19,315 nt of DNA from NCBI GenBank assembly GCA_025360665.1, contig JANYBU010000356.1, forward strand, positions 1 through 19,315. The letters run 5' to 3'. Positions within the stretch are counted from its first letter, which is position 1, and the number at the start of each line of letters is the position of its first letter. This document shows, one piece after another, positions 7,093 through 14,955 of the stretch. The notes below the pieces were generated by a model that saw only the letters and a program-made list of their open reading frames with translations, was not told the DNA's origin and made no database searches. This DNA is from Nitrospira sp. (GTDB lineage: Bacteria > Nitrospirota > Nitrospiria > Nitrospirales > Nitrospiraceae). Made by a program: the position numbers and the translations under genes.

Positions 7093-8184
7093 CTAGCCCG
7101 ATCTCGGCACGAGATGCACGGCGCCGGCTTTGATCGCCGCCACAACCGCTGAACCTGTTTCGAGACCAAGTTCTTCTCTCGCGCCCCTCGTAATCACCGC
7201 CCGCAGGGGAAAACCGCAATCGACCGTGACTGTCACCAACACGCCTTGCTGCAGCATCTCGGTCACACGACCGGACAGGTGATTGCGCGCGCTGGTGATG
7301 CCGCTCCCCGTCTGTTCGAGCAACACATCTTCCGCGCGAATGCAGACATACACAGCCGAGCCACTCACGTCCGCTGCTAAGCCCTTCAGTGTCGTCCCGT
7401 TCACCGACACAGTCGCCAACCCATTGTCATTCGCAACCACGTGACCCTGTACGACGGTCTCAATACCGACAATTTGCGCAACCTCCGCATTGACCGGCCT
7501 AGAGAACACCTCCTGCGGTGGACCAGTTTGGAGAATCGCTCCACCCTGCATCACCGCAATGACATCGCCCAACGTCAAGGCCTCGGCCCAATCGTGCGTG
7601 ACGACGACAGAAGGAATTTTCAACTGTGTCAACAGGGCTCGCAATTCTCCTCTCAAGCGACTGCGAGTCGGCGCATCCAAGGCAGACAGGGGTTCATCGA
7701 GCAACAAGAGTTGAGGTCGTCTGGCAATCGCTCGCGCAAGCGCCACACGTTGCTGTTGCCCTCCAGACAACTGCGTCGGCTTGGTCTGTTCGAGCCCCTG
7801 AAGTTGCAATAACTCGATCAGTTCACAGACACGCTCTCTCCGCGCCTCAGTCGGCAAATCGCTCAATCCATATTCAATGTTGCCGGCAACCGTATGTGTG
7901 GGAAAGAGCGCGTAGTCCTGCGGCATGTACCCGATCCGCCGCGCTTGCGGCGAGAGCCGAATGTTGGAGGACGCATCAACCCAGGTCGTTGAACCAAACT
8001 GAATTCGTCCCTCTTCCGGCCATTCCAACCCGGCAAGACAACGCAGCAAGGTCGTCTTCCCCGACCCTGACGGCCCGAAGAGAATCAGCACGCGCGGAGG
8101 GTCGAGCGGCAACGTGAGCCGTGCCGCCATGGTAAACCGACCGGGAAAGGTCTTTTGGCAATCAACCGTCAGCGCTGCGGCCAT
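7093..8184 (-). CDS. modC: Molybdate ABC transporter ATP-binding protein ModC
   Basis: 363 aa cytoplasmic ATPase that drives molybdate (or tungstate) import with ModB. It has Walker A GPSGSGKTT (37-45), a Q-loop Gln89 (YMPQDYALF), signature LSGGQQQR (139-146), Walker B LLLLDEP (159-165) followed by LSALD, and switch His in VVTHDWAEAL. The C-terminal third (about 240-360) holds TOBE/Mop-type anion-binding repeats (ARNHLSGRV..., AVVAAIKAGAVHLV). The length is typical of ModC. The start overlaps the end of modB by 16 bases. It is the last gene of the long minus-strand cluster. The closest alternative is a sulfate/thiosulfate CysA-type ATPase; the ModA-ModB-Mop context favours ModC. Confidence 0.9.
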   Translation of the reverse strand: MAAALTVDCQKTFPGRFTMAARLTLPLDPPRVLILFGPSGSGKTTLLRCLAGLEWPEEGRIQFGSTTWVDASSNIRLSPQARRIGYMPQDYALFPTHTVAGNIEYGLSDLPTEARRERVCELIELLQLQGLEQTKPTQLSGGQQQRVALARAIARRPQLLLLDEPLSALDAPTRSRLRGELRALLTQLKIPSVVVTHDWAEALTLGDVIAVMQGGAILQTGPPQEVFSRPVNAEVAQIVGIETVVQGHVVANDNGLATVSVNGTTLKGLAADVSGSAVYVCIRAEDVLLEQTGSGITSARNHLSGRVTEMLQQGVLVTVTVDCGFPLRAVITRGAREELGLETGSAVVAAIKAGAVHLVPRSG

Positions 8185-8843
8185 ACCGCCCAGACCTTTC
8201 GATTCATCGCATAGACCAGCAGCAGCACGCCATAGGAGACCGCGAGCAACAACAGCGCCGTCTTGGCGGCTCCGGCATAGTTGAGTGCTTGCACCTCGTC
8301 GTAAATATCAATTGAGACGGTGCGCGTCTCGCCCTCGATGTTGCCACCGACCATGAGCACCACGCCGAACTCTCCGAGCGTGTGGGCAAAGCTCAGCACA
8401 GCGCCGGTGATGAGGCCTGCTGTCGACAGCGGAACAATCAGATGGAAGAAGGTCTTGAGCTTCGATACCCCGAGGGTCCAGGAGGTTTCGATCAACCGGC
8501 GATCGACTTGCTCAAAGGCTGCGGTGAACGGTTGCACAGCAAATGGCAAACTGTAGAAAATTGACGCGACAAGCAGACCTTCGAAGGTAAAAGGAAGAGG
8601 GTGCCCGACCACGTCGCTGTAGAATCGGCCGACCGGGCTGTGTGGGCCGATCGCGACCAGAATATAAAAACCCAGCACCGTCGGAGGCAGCACGAGCGGA
8701 AGCGCGACCCCCGACTCGACAATGAACTTCCAGCGCCATTTCGAATAGGTCAGCCAGTAGGCGATCGGCAATCCGACGACCAGCAAGACACCGGACGTCA
8801 GGCAGGCCAGTTTGAACGTGACCCAGATCGCCAACCAATTCAC
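8169..8843 (-). CDS. modB: Molybdate ABC transporter permease ModB
   Basis: 224 aa inner-membrane permease. It uses a GTG start (8843) preceded by a weak GGCGGA ribosome site. It has five to six hydrophobic segments: LACLTSGVLLVVGLPIAYWL, VALPLVLPPTVLGFYILVAI, LLVASIFYSLPFAVQPF, LITGAVLSFAHTLGEFGVVL, ALLLLAVSYGVLLLVYAM. The ABC-permease EAA-type loop, SWTLGVSKLKTFFHLIVP, contacts the ATPase. ALPLVLPPTVLG and the TLGEFG segment are characteristic of ModB. The length matches the family. It overlaps modC by 16 bases and follows mop by 78 bases. Molybdate versus tungstate specificity cannot be told from sequence alone. Confidence 0.92.
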   Translation of the reverse strand: MNWLAIWVTFKLACLTSGVLLVVGLPIAYWLTYSKWRWKFIVESGVALPLVLPPTVLGFYILVAIGPHSPVGRFYSDVVGHPLPFTFEGLLVASIFYSLPFAVQPFTAAFEQVDRRLIETSWTLGVSKLKTFFHLIVPLSTAGLITGAVLSFAHTLGEFGVVLMVGGNIEGETRTVSIDIYDEVQALNYAGAAKTALLLLAVSYGVLLLVYAMNRKVWAVWPQR

Positions 8844-8921
8844 AATTCCGCCTTTGTCACGGTCTGTCCTACCGAAACCGGCGCGATGGTAGGAAGCCGC
8901 GATCTGGAAAATCCACGCACG

Positions 8922-9125
8922 TTATTTCCCAATCATGACTTCCGTAGCTTTTATGGCGACCAGCACGGAGTCGTTGATCTTCAAACCCATGCTCTTGACC
9001 GACCCTTCCGTAATCGCCGCCACAAATTCGAGCGCACCGACCTTCACCGTCACCTCCGCCATGGCTTGCCCTTCTGTGATTTTGGTGACCGTGCCTTGGA
9101 ACTGATTCCGCGCGCTAAGTTTCAT
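8922..9125 (-). CDS. mop: Molbindin Mop (molybdate-binding TOBE protein)
   Basis: 67 aa single TOBE/Mop domain. It starts MKLSARNQFQGTVTKI and continues with the family pattern EVTVKVG and a hydrophobic second half ending VLVAIKATEVMIGK. Molbindins of this length form hexamers that store or buffer molybdate in the cytoplasm. The start is supported by AAGGAGGG 5 bases before the ATG. It lies between the VOC gene and modB in the mod cluster, the expected company for a molbindin. The classic S-A-R-N motif at the start is present. Oligomer and ligand are family knowledge, not visible here. Confidence 0.93.
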   Translation of the reverse strand: MKLSARNQFQGTVTKITEGQAMAEVTVKVGALEFVAAITEGSVKSMGLKINDSVLVAIKATEVMIGK

Positions 9126-9192
9126 GGTGCCCTCCTTGGTAAGATGGCTGCATGATTGCAGCCATCGGTTTCGTAGAACTTCCGTCCAACCT

Positions 9193-9255
9193 CTACTTGT
9201 CTTGATCGAAGCCGATCATGAATCCTTCCGGACCGGCAACCTCAAACCGCATCAC
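9193..9255 (-). other. In-frame C-terminal tail of the VOC gene beyond an amber codon
   Basis: Directly after the TAG at 9256-9258 the same frame stays open for 20 codons and then meets a second TAG (9193-9195). The translation contains FEVAGPEGFMIGFDQ, which looks like the closing beta-strand region of a VOC/glyoxalase domain. The tail therefore belongs to the same ancestral protein. Confidence 0.6.
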
Positions 9256-9759
9256 CTAATGATCCCTTCGCATCACGTCCGGCTTCAACCGAAAACGCAC
9301 AATCGTTGCGCGGTCCTCTTCGTTCAATTGGTAGACGGAAGATGCCCGATACGCCTGTTCTAGTTCGCCCTGCAACGCGGCGACGTCCGAAACCATGAAA
9401 TTGATTTGCACCCAGCCGGTCGGACGCGGTGTTCGCAAATCCTGCCGAACCGCGATCAAGACGTCTCGGTAACAATAGCCACGGAGACTGTCCACTTGTG
9501 GATGATCGATGCGCTGGACAACCGGCGCGTGCAAGACGGATTCAAAGAATTGCTCGTGACGCTTGATATCGGACGTTTCAACCTGCACGCTTTCAAATCC
9601 CTCAAGAGAACCTGGGCCCTGAATCGCCGCTTTGCACGATCGTTTCTGAGAAGCCGAGTCGGCCTGACGATGCTGGATCTGTGACACGTCTTCAGCCGAC
9701 GCAGCCGTTACCGCAATCAGGAGTGCGCTCACACTCATTAGAGAAACAAGTCTATGCAT
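9256..9759 (-). CDS. Exported VOC-family (glyoxalase-like) protein, amber-interrupted
   Basis: 167 aa to the first stop. The start ATG at 9759 follows GGGGAG and leads into a clear signal peptide (MHRLVSLMSVSALLIAVTAASA), so the protein is periplasmic. From about residue 47 it has the vicinal-oxygen-chelate pattern: FESVQVETSDIKRHEQFFESVL, later GWVQINFMVSDVAALQGELE. VOC proteins bind metals or small ligands; the role here is unknown. A TAG at 9256-9258 stops the frame, but 20 further in-frame codons encode what looks like the normal VOC end, giving about 188 aa in all. CAG to TAG is a likely origin; readthrough or a sequence error are alternatives. It starts 11 bases after the upstream lipoprotein gene and is inside the mod cluster. 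Confidence 0.75.
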   Translation of the reverse strand: MHRLVSLMSVSALLIAVTAASAEDVSQIQHRQADSASQKRSCKAAIQGPGSLEGFESVQVETSDIKRHEQFFESVLHAPVVQRIDHPQVDSLRGYCYRDVLIAVRQDLRTPRPTGWVQINFMVSDVAALQGELEQAYRASSVYQLNEEDRATIVRFRLKPDVMRRDH

Positions 9760-9770
9760 GCTTCTCCCCG

Positions 9771-10100
9771 CTATTTGCATCGGAACTGAATCCCCCAGCG
9801 CCGTCCGCTGACTTCCCCTTCCGCTCCTTCCACGCTGGACATACTGCTGTAGCCCTGCACTTCTCCATCTTTGAGAATGGTGTAGCCCGAAGGACATTTT
9901 CCCTCGATGAGCTTCAAGGCGTCTCTGCGATGTATTGATCCCATCGGGCCGCCCCGATCTTCCTTGAACAGATAGGTCACAACGCCGCCTTGCTCCGTTT
10001 CGTGGGTCAGCAGGACCGCTTGGGAACAGCCGAGGCTGATACCGAGCACGGCCAAGCCGATCACCTTCGTCCATTGCTTAACTGGGCAGCGTAAATCCAT
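9771..10100 (-). CDS. Small putative lipoprotein in mod cluster
   Basis: 109 aa, no family recognised. A hydrophobic stretch VIGLAVLGISLGC ends at Cys25 with an imperfect lipobox, suggesting an exported lipoprotein. The mature part has two more cysteines (EGKCPSGYTI and the final FRCK) and a charged middle (FKEDRGGPMGSIHRRDALKLIEGK). The predicted start at 10100 overlaps the modA end by 23 bases and has only a weak ribosome site; an internal GTG (Val13) would remove the overlap, so the start is uncertain. It is followed 11 bases later by the VOC gene. The style recalls small conserved lipoproteins of Nitrospira, which is an impression from memory. Confidence 0.65.
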   Translation of the reverse strand: MDLRCPVKQWTKVIGLAVLGISLGCSQAVLLTHETEQGGVVTYLFKEDRGGPMGSIHRRDALKLIEGKCPSGYTILKDGEVQGYSSMSSVEGAEGEVSGRRWGIQFRCK

Positions 10101-10884
10101 AGCGCTTCATGATCTCCTGTCCGTGGGGACTTTTGATGAATTCAAGAAACTGTCTCGCAGCTTCTGGGTTTTTTGACTGTTTCAAGATCACGGCGCCCTG
10201 TTCCAGCGGTGGATGCGCAACCGCCGGAATCTCCCAGTACTGCCCGGCGGCCTTCATCACTGGTGCGAGCGCCAAGGACAATGCGATAATTCCAGCGTCA
10301 CAGGCGCCGGATTCAATGAATTGCGCCGCTTGCGAGATATTCTCTCCCAAAATAAGCTTGTCTTTGACCTGGTCATAGACCTTGAAATACTCCATCGCAG
10401 CCACTGCCGCCCTGCCATAGGGAGCATGTTTGGGATTGGCGATGGCGATCTTCTTGATCGTCGGTTCACGCAAGATCTCCAGCCCCTTGGAGAGATCGAG
10501 GTGTGACCCATTGCCGGTCCACAAGACAATCTGGCCGACGGCATAGGGATAGATCGACCCCGGCACGACTAAGCCGGCCTCTTCCAGCTTCTTGGGGTAG
10601 CCGATGTCGGCTGAAAAGTAGAGGTCGAACTGCGCACCATTTTGAATTTGCGCGTAGAAATTTCCCGAGGATCCGAGCGTCAGCTTCACATGGCTGCCAG
10701 ACGTCTTTTCGTACTCAGGCACGAGTTCTTTGAAAGCAAAATTCAAGTCTGCCGCCGCCGCAATCGTGATGTCCTCAGCCGCAGCCGAGCCGGTCGGAAA
10801 CATGAACACCACTAAGACGAGGGCGAGCAGTGCAACCCAGCCGGAGTAATATAATGACCACATATGATGCTTCAGTCCTGTCAT
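10078..10884 (-). CDS. modA: Molybdate-binding periplasmic protein ModA
   Basis: 268 aa substrate-binding protein of the ModABC importer. The start at 10884 is chosen over the longer frame (10962) because GAGGAGGAG lies 8 bases upstream. A signal peptide follows (WVALLALVLVVFMFPTGSAAA). The mature protein has the ModA signature: ITIAAAADLNFAFKEL, then LTLGSSGNFYAQIQNGAQFDLYFSAD, KKIAIANPKHAPYGRAA and GACDAGIIALSLA. The Ser residues in the SSGN segment and the Asp-rich hinge match oxyanion binding in this family. It begins 49 bases after the TOBE-like gene and touches the small lipoprotein gene. Molybdate and tungstate cannot be distinguished. Confidence 0.92.
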   Translation of the reverse strand: MTGLKHHMWSLYYSGWVALLALVLVVFMFPTGSAAAEDITIAAAADLNFAFKELVPEYEKTSGSHVKLTLGSSGNFYAQIQNGAQFDLYFSADIGYPKKLEEAGLVVPGSIYPYAVGQIVLWTGNGSHLDLSKGLEILREPTIKKIAIANPKHAPYGRAAVAAMEYFKVYDQVKDKLILGENISQAAQFIESGACDAGIIALSLALAPVMKAAGQYWEIPAVAHPPLEQGAVILKQSKNPEAARQFLEFIKSPHGQEIMKRYGFTLPS

Positions 10885-10933
10885 GTGCACAACTCCTCCT
10901 CTCGTGTACTGCCTATCCCCTGACTCGTAATCC

Positions 10934-11482
10934 CTATAATCCCAACACGTGGTCGACTCCATGACACCAGGGTTTTCTATTCACGATCGATAGATCGACA
11001 CTCTGTGGATCCACTACCACATTGACCGCATCCCACACTATACTCGGCTGCCGAGCCCCCATCACAGGACCATAGGCCTTGAGCGTCCAGCACTCGCCGT
11101 GAATCTTTACTGTGAAAACGGTCCCGCTGTGGCTGGACTCTACCAAAACAATACGTCCGATCCAGCGATTCCACCGCTGTTTGCTCCGACGAAATATCCC
11201 GGCTTCTAAACGAACTGCCTTAGCAGGAATCGTAGCCACCACTTGTTGTGCAAGGACAAAACACCGCCCATCTTCGATCGACCACTTCACATGCAAATCC
11301 GTTCGCTCCATGATTTTGATTCGGACACCGGCTCGGACAAGCCCCACATGGTGAGATTGAACGACCCCCATGATCCGATTGATCACGGTGCCTTCTGCAC
11401 AAGCATAAGCCCCTTCGATCATGTGGTCTCTTTTCACATTGCTGCAGAGGTCTGGAACCCACCGCATTCCGCCTTCCATCAT
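10934..11482 (-). CDS. TOBE/Mop-like hypothetical protein in mod cluster
   Basis: 182 aa. The start at 11482 has GAGG seven bases upstream. Two segments look like TOBE anion-binding repeats of the kind seen at the C terminus of ModC: GTVINRIMGVVQSHHVGLVRAGVRI (about 31-55) and the stretch from ATIPAKAVRLEAG through NRWIGRIVLVE to VNVVVDPQSVDLSIV (about 84-170). No ATPase domain or signal peptide is present, so it would be a stand-alone cytoplasmic protein, a possible second molybdate/tungstate buffer or regulator partner. It lies 17 bases after the porin gene and 49 bases before modA. The TOBE reading is my pattern judgement; the N-terminal 30 residues are not explained. Confidence 0.6.
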   Translation of the reverse strand: MMEGGMRWVPDLCSNVKRDHMIEGAYACAEGTVINRIMGVVQSHHVGLVRAGVRIKIMERTDLHVKWSIEDGRCFVLAQQVVATIPAKAVRLEAGIFRRSKQRWNRWIGRIVLVESSHSGTVFTVKIHGECWTLKAYGPVMGARQPSIVWDAVNVVVDPQSVDLSIVNRKPWCHGVDHVLGL

Positions 11483-11499
11483 GGGTCTGCCTCATTGCG

Positions 11500-13287
11500 T
11501 TAGAAGAAGATTTGATACTGGACACGGACCATGTTTTCAATCAGCGTCCCTGCATGGGCATCTAATGGCACCGTACCGGATGGGAAGCTGGCGCCGACAG
11601 TCGGCAACGGAGCGCTTCGGCCGATCGCAAACCCGCCTTGCCCCATTGCTATATTGCTATAGGTAAGCATGATCTGGTGGTCATAGGTTCCGCCCAGAAA
11701 CCAGTTGAGAGAAACGTCCACTTCTTTGATCAGATCACTGGCTGATCGGGTATCAGGATCCCAGTATGCATACCGTGCCGCCACCTCCAATTTTCTCGGA
11801 ATCAGATAGTAGCCTGATTGCACAGACCAGCCAGTTGAATTACCAAACTGCCCGGGAGCAAATGCCGTACAAGGCCCCCCTAATACAGCCGTCTGTAAGC
11901 ATGGGAGCCCCTTGTCGTGTCGTGTCACATTCCTGAACCAGTATTCGGCTTGCAGGGAGAAGCCCCGATACTTAAAAGCATAATCCAATGTCGAGGTAGA
12001 AAAGTCGACGACCCCCTGCCCAAGCATTCTCCCATTTCCCAGTCCGGCTAGCGATCGCCTGAGGTTCAGATTCGCCAGATCAATTCCTATGAAACCGTTA
12101 TTAGTGCTGGTATTCAGCCCTGGATTGTAGGCATAGCCTCCCCCAACGACCATCTGGGACGTCTCCGAATAGGCAATATCGCCTTCGCCATATCCCGCCT
12201 GGCCCAAGATATTCCACTGCAACCGCGCCGTATACATAAGCTGGTTGATGCTGGTTCGGAGGTTGGCGTTGAGATTCCGGTTATTCGCCGGACAGCCCGC
12301 CGGAGAGGGAAACGGGTTCCCACTGGTTTGTCCTCCGGGGCACCCCACCGTTGCTTCTTCGCTGCTGAATTGAGCGAACCGGTTCACGAGAGGACCTTCG
12401 CCGTTGAAGACGCCGAAATAATAATTGACCGGGTACACCTCTTCATCATTCATGATCGTGATGCCGATGTCTCGGCGGTTCAGCCCACTCGCCGTAAACG
12501 CATCCATCGCAAGGGCGCGACTGGCAAACTGCATCGCCGCCGTCGAATTAACTTGCGACCGATTGAAGTAGACCTTATGTTGCCCCACTTGGGCATTCAA
12601 CCAGGAGAGGTGGGTGCTCAATACATAGGCGTCGAGCATGCTCACGGCGCCCGGCGCTTGCGCGTTTTCTGCGGTCTCACCGGAGAGTTGAATGTAGAAT
12701 TTAAAGTCCGGATTAAAGAGGTGCCCCATGAAGTAGAGTCGCGCGGTCCTCAAATTGAATGTTGAGGCATCATTGGTGGAGCGATTGGCCCGGTAATCAC
12801 CAAAGACGCCCAGCAGCTCCGGAAAATCTTTTGAGTCTCCTGTAGTGCGCCAGGCATCATTTCTAGAGCGCTGCGTATAGCGGGTCGCAATGCGACCGCG
12901 GATTTTTAAAAAGAAGGCGTTGTCATTCATGGAAAAGTTAAAGCCACGATCATACCAGGCCTTAAAACTCGACTGGAGCAGATAGGTTCGCTCCTGCGAC
13001 GCTCTGACGACTACATCGTATTCTTCCTGCGTGATGGTGCCCTGTTTGACGGCTCGCTCCAGGAGCAGTTTGGTCGCCGGATCCATGCTCTCGACAAAGA
13101 CATACCTCCCATCCTTCTCAACTAATGTTCCAGCATCAGCCGCAAGAGCTACCGGGGGTCCGAACCACGCCGTGCACGCCAAGTACAGAGCGAATCCGAT
13201 ACTCTTGGCCCACCGCGGTGCAGCAACTCGGATAATGGATGATACCCCAATGAACATGGATGCTTTCCACATGCCCCCACTCTTCAT
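11500..13287 (-). CDS. OprO/OprP-family anion porin inside the mod cluster
   Basis: 595 aa outer-membrane beta-barrel. A GAGGGGGG site precedes the ATG at 13287. The signal sequence ends near residue 49 (PPVALA-AD), long for the class, so a later Met (6 or 11) is possible. The mature N terminus has a short helical region with GTITQEEYDVVV; then barrel-type sequence starts (FFLKIRGRIATRYTQ, FNLRTARLYFMGHLFNPDFKFYIQ, AQVGQHKVYFNRSQVNS). It includes the PRKLEVAARYAYWDP segment common in phosphate-selective porins and ends VQYQIFF with a terminal Phe, as OmpA/porin assembly requires. OprO/OprP porins pass phosphate or polyphosphate; within a mod operon, molybdate or tungstate is the likely cargo (inference). 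A paralogue lies at 17758. Confidence 0.88.
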   Translation of the reverse strand: MKSGGMWKASMFIGVSSIIRVAAPRWAKSIGFALYLACTAWFGPPVALAADAGTLVEKDGRYVFVESMDPATKLLLERAVKQGTITQEEYDVVVRASQERTYLLQSSFKAWYDRGFNFSMNDNAFFLKIRGRIATRYTQRSRNDAWRTTGDSKDFPELLGVFGDYRANRSTNDASTFNLRTARLYFMGHLFNPDFKFYIQLSGETAENAQAPGAVSMLDAYVLSTHLSWLNAQVGQHKVYFNRSQVNSTAAMQFASRALAMDAFTASGLNRRDIGITIMNDEEVYPVNYYFGVFNGEGPLVNRFAQFSSEEATVGCPGGQTSGNPFPSPAGCPANNRNLNANLRTSINQLMYTARLQWNILGQAGYGEGDIAYSETSQMVVGGGYAYNPGLNTSTNNGFIGIDLANLNLRRSLAGLGNGRMLGQGVVDFSTSTLDYAFKYRGFSLQAEYWFRNVTRHDKGLPCLQTAVLGGPCTAFAPGQFGNSTGWSVQSGYYLIPRKLEVAARYAYWDPDTRSASDLIKEVDVSLNWFLGGTYDHQIMLTYSNIAMGQGGFAIGRSAPLPTVGASFPSGTVPLDAHAGTLIENMVRVQYQIFF

Positions 13288-13359
13288 ATACCCCCCTCTA
13301 CCAATACGTGATGTGTATAAGAATGCGCGTCACGAATGGACGCTGATGCGAATGGGCGA

Positions 13360-14007
13360 TTAGGACGACGAGGCTGTTTTCAAGAACGCCCAAAAATCCA
13401 CTCCGCGCCGGTCGGTCTTGGGGTCGGTCACATAGAATCGACCCGGCTCGAAATACAGGAGGTAGGTGTTCGCGGGGGTCCATGGCGTTGGATAGTTGTA
13501 ATCGTAGGGATCGGAATTTCTGACCGGCTGCTGAACATGAAAGTAATCGATGGTCAGATGGAGCAGTTGATCGTGCACGGCCACCCATCCACCGATGACA
13601 TCGCGTCGGTACCGCGGGTTCATACCGGGAGCGAAGAGTTCGAAGTAGACTCGCTCCTCCGGCCCAACTTTCTGCAGTGCATGGGCAAGTTGGGGAGCCA
13701 ATATTTGCAATTCGTCTTCCCTGAATATCTGCTTCGGCGGAGTCTCTTCGGCAAACCACCGAAGCGGCAGGCGCTGTTGCTCGCGCAGAGAAAAGCCGCG
13801 GAGTATGGCTGCAACCTGTTGCGGAGCAATCTGGACGGGATGCGTATATCCTGTCGGCGTGACTTCCCGTTGCAGCATGACGGCGACCCGTTGATCCTCA
13901 TGCACCACCGACGTGGTGTAGGGAATCCGCGCACAGCCCAGACCAGTCAAAACGAGAACGGCGACCAACAGAGTTGCCGACTGTCTCCTAACGTTCACCT
14001 GCGGCAT
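13360..14007 (-). CDS. Putative lipoprotein of unknown function
   Basis: 215 aa. The start at 14007 is fixed by AGGAGGT five to six bases upstream; the frame stays open further (to 14187) but overlaps the upstream gene without a ribosome site. The N terminus is a lipoprotein-like signal, TLLVAVLVLTGLGC with Cys25, followed by an exported domain with the motifs RWFAEETPPKQIFREDELQ, EERVYFELFAPG, VHDQLLHLTIDYFH and TYLLYFEPGRFYVTDP. I recognise no family. The position between a ModA-like gene and the porin gene suggests an envelope role with them, such as a barrel-associated lipoprotein (inference). Confidence 0.75.
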   Translation of the reverse strand: MPQVNVRRQSATLLVAVLVLTGLGCARIPYTTSVVHEDQRVAVMLQREVTPTGYTHPVQIAPQQVAAILRGFSLREQQRLPLRWFAEETPPKQIFREDELQILAPQLAHALQKVGPEERVYFELFAPGMNPRYRRDVIGGWVAVHDQLLHLTIDYFHVQQPVRNSDPYDYNYPTPWTPANTYLLYFEPGRFYVTDPKTDRRGVDFWAFLKTASSS

Positions 14008-14096
14008 AACGAACCTCCTACCGGTTTTCTTACTCCATAATACAGATACTAATGACTGGCATACTTGACACATCAGATAAAAAATATATCGCTGCG

Positions 14097-14930
14097 TCAC
14101 TTTCCTTGCCTGGGCAATCCATAACCCAACCCCTTCAGGATGCTTTGGGCTTCTGGAGACTGGCAAAACGCAAGGAAATCTTCGCACAGCGGACGATTGG
14201 GACAGTACCGTTCCATCGCCAGAGAATGGATGATCGGACGGATGGCCTGCTCAGGTGCGACAGCTACGACGCGAACTCGCCCCAATGTGTCATAGGCGTC
14301 CGGGCCGAAAATGATGCCGACATCCGCTTGTCCATTGAGCATGTGATCCAAGACACCGCGAGCATCCGTCGCCACATCCAACCGACCTTTCATTGCCTCT
14401 GCGATTCCCAAGGCCTTCAAGAATTCGTTGGTCTTTTGCCCAACCACCGTCAGCATTGGATCTGCGACGGCCACTCGTATCCGAGTATCCTGGGCAAGCG
14501 CCTCAAACGACGACGGCGCATCAACGAGCGATTCAGGCACGACCAGCACGAGCGAGACCGTCGCATACGGCCGGCGCGTCTGTGACAGCACATAATGTTT
14601 CTGCTCCAAGCGAGTGAGCAGCTCATCGCCACCCGGTGCAATAAGGTGAATGGGGCCTGAGCCAATGAAGTATTGTCTCGTGGGATGATTCTCTATCGCT
14701 GCGATCGTGCGACGCAGATCCAGACCTGAGTCGAAATAGAGTCGTACCTTCACATTCTGGTGGGACGCCTCAAACGCTCGACTCAAGGCTTCCAGGGGAG
14801 TGGCCAAACTGGGTGAGCCCGCGATCACCAGCGGCTCGCTCGCTGCGACTGAACCGATTCCTCCGGCTACCAGAACGACGACGATCAGCACGGTCGTTCT
14901 CACGAAATTTCGCATGGATGTTCTGAGCAT
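14097..14930 (-). CDS. Second ModA-like periplasmic substrate-binding protein
   Basis: 277 aa. GGAGG lies four bases before the ATG at 14930. A signal peptide (TTVLIVVVLVAGGIGSVAA) is followed by a type-2 periplasmic-binding fold: EPLVIAGSPSLATPLEALSRAFE, VRLYFDSGLDLRRTI, ATVSLVLVVPESL, DTRIRVAVADPMLTVVGQ, and ADVGIIFGPDA. It is ModA-like in layout but distinct from the modA at 10884, with no second ModB nearby. It may widen the substrate range (tungstate or another oxyanion) of the same transporter, or act as a sensor. It begins 25 bases after the regulator gene and so shares its transcript. Family confident, ligand unknown. Confidence 0.82.
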   Translation of the reverse strand: MLRTSMRNFVRTTVLIVVVLVAGGIGSVAASEPLVIAGSPSLATPLEALSRAFEASHQNVKVRLYFDSGLDLRRTIAAIENHPTRQYFIGSGPIHLIAPGGDELLTRLEQKHYVLSQTRRPYATVSLVLVVPESLVDAPSSFEALAQDTRIRVAVADPMLTVVGQKTNEFLKALGIAEAMKGRLDVATDARGVLDHMLNGQADVGIIFGPDAYDTLGRVRVVAVAPEQAIRPIIHSLAMERYCPNRPLCEDFLAFCQSPEAQSILKGLGYGLPRQGK

Positions 14931-14955
14931 CGAACCTCCGTCACTCTCGGCTCAG

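Noticed and set aside
6787..7096. Overlapping frames of about 90 codons on both strands
   Set aside because: They mirror each other, lack ribosome sites and motifs, and lie in AT-rich intergenic DNA.
9760..10074. N-terminal extension of the VOC protein to 10074
   Set aside because: It lies entirely over the small lipoprotein gene in another frame; the ATG at 9759 has a ribosome site and begins a signal peptide.
10885..10962. Longer modA start at 10962
   Set aside because: It overlaps the TOBE-like gene and adds residues before a normal signal peptide; the ATG at 10884 has a strong Shine-Dalgarno.
14008..14187. N-terminal extension of the lipoprotein to 14187
   Set aside because: It overlaps the ModA-like gene and places the signal peptide internally; the ATG at 14007 follows AGGAGGT.
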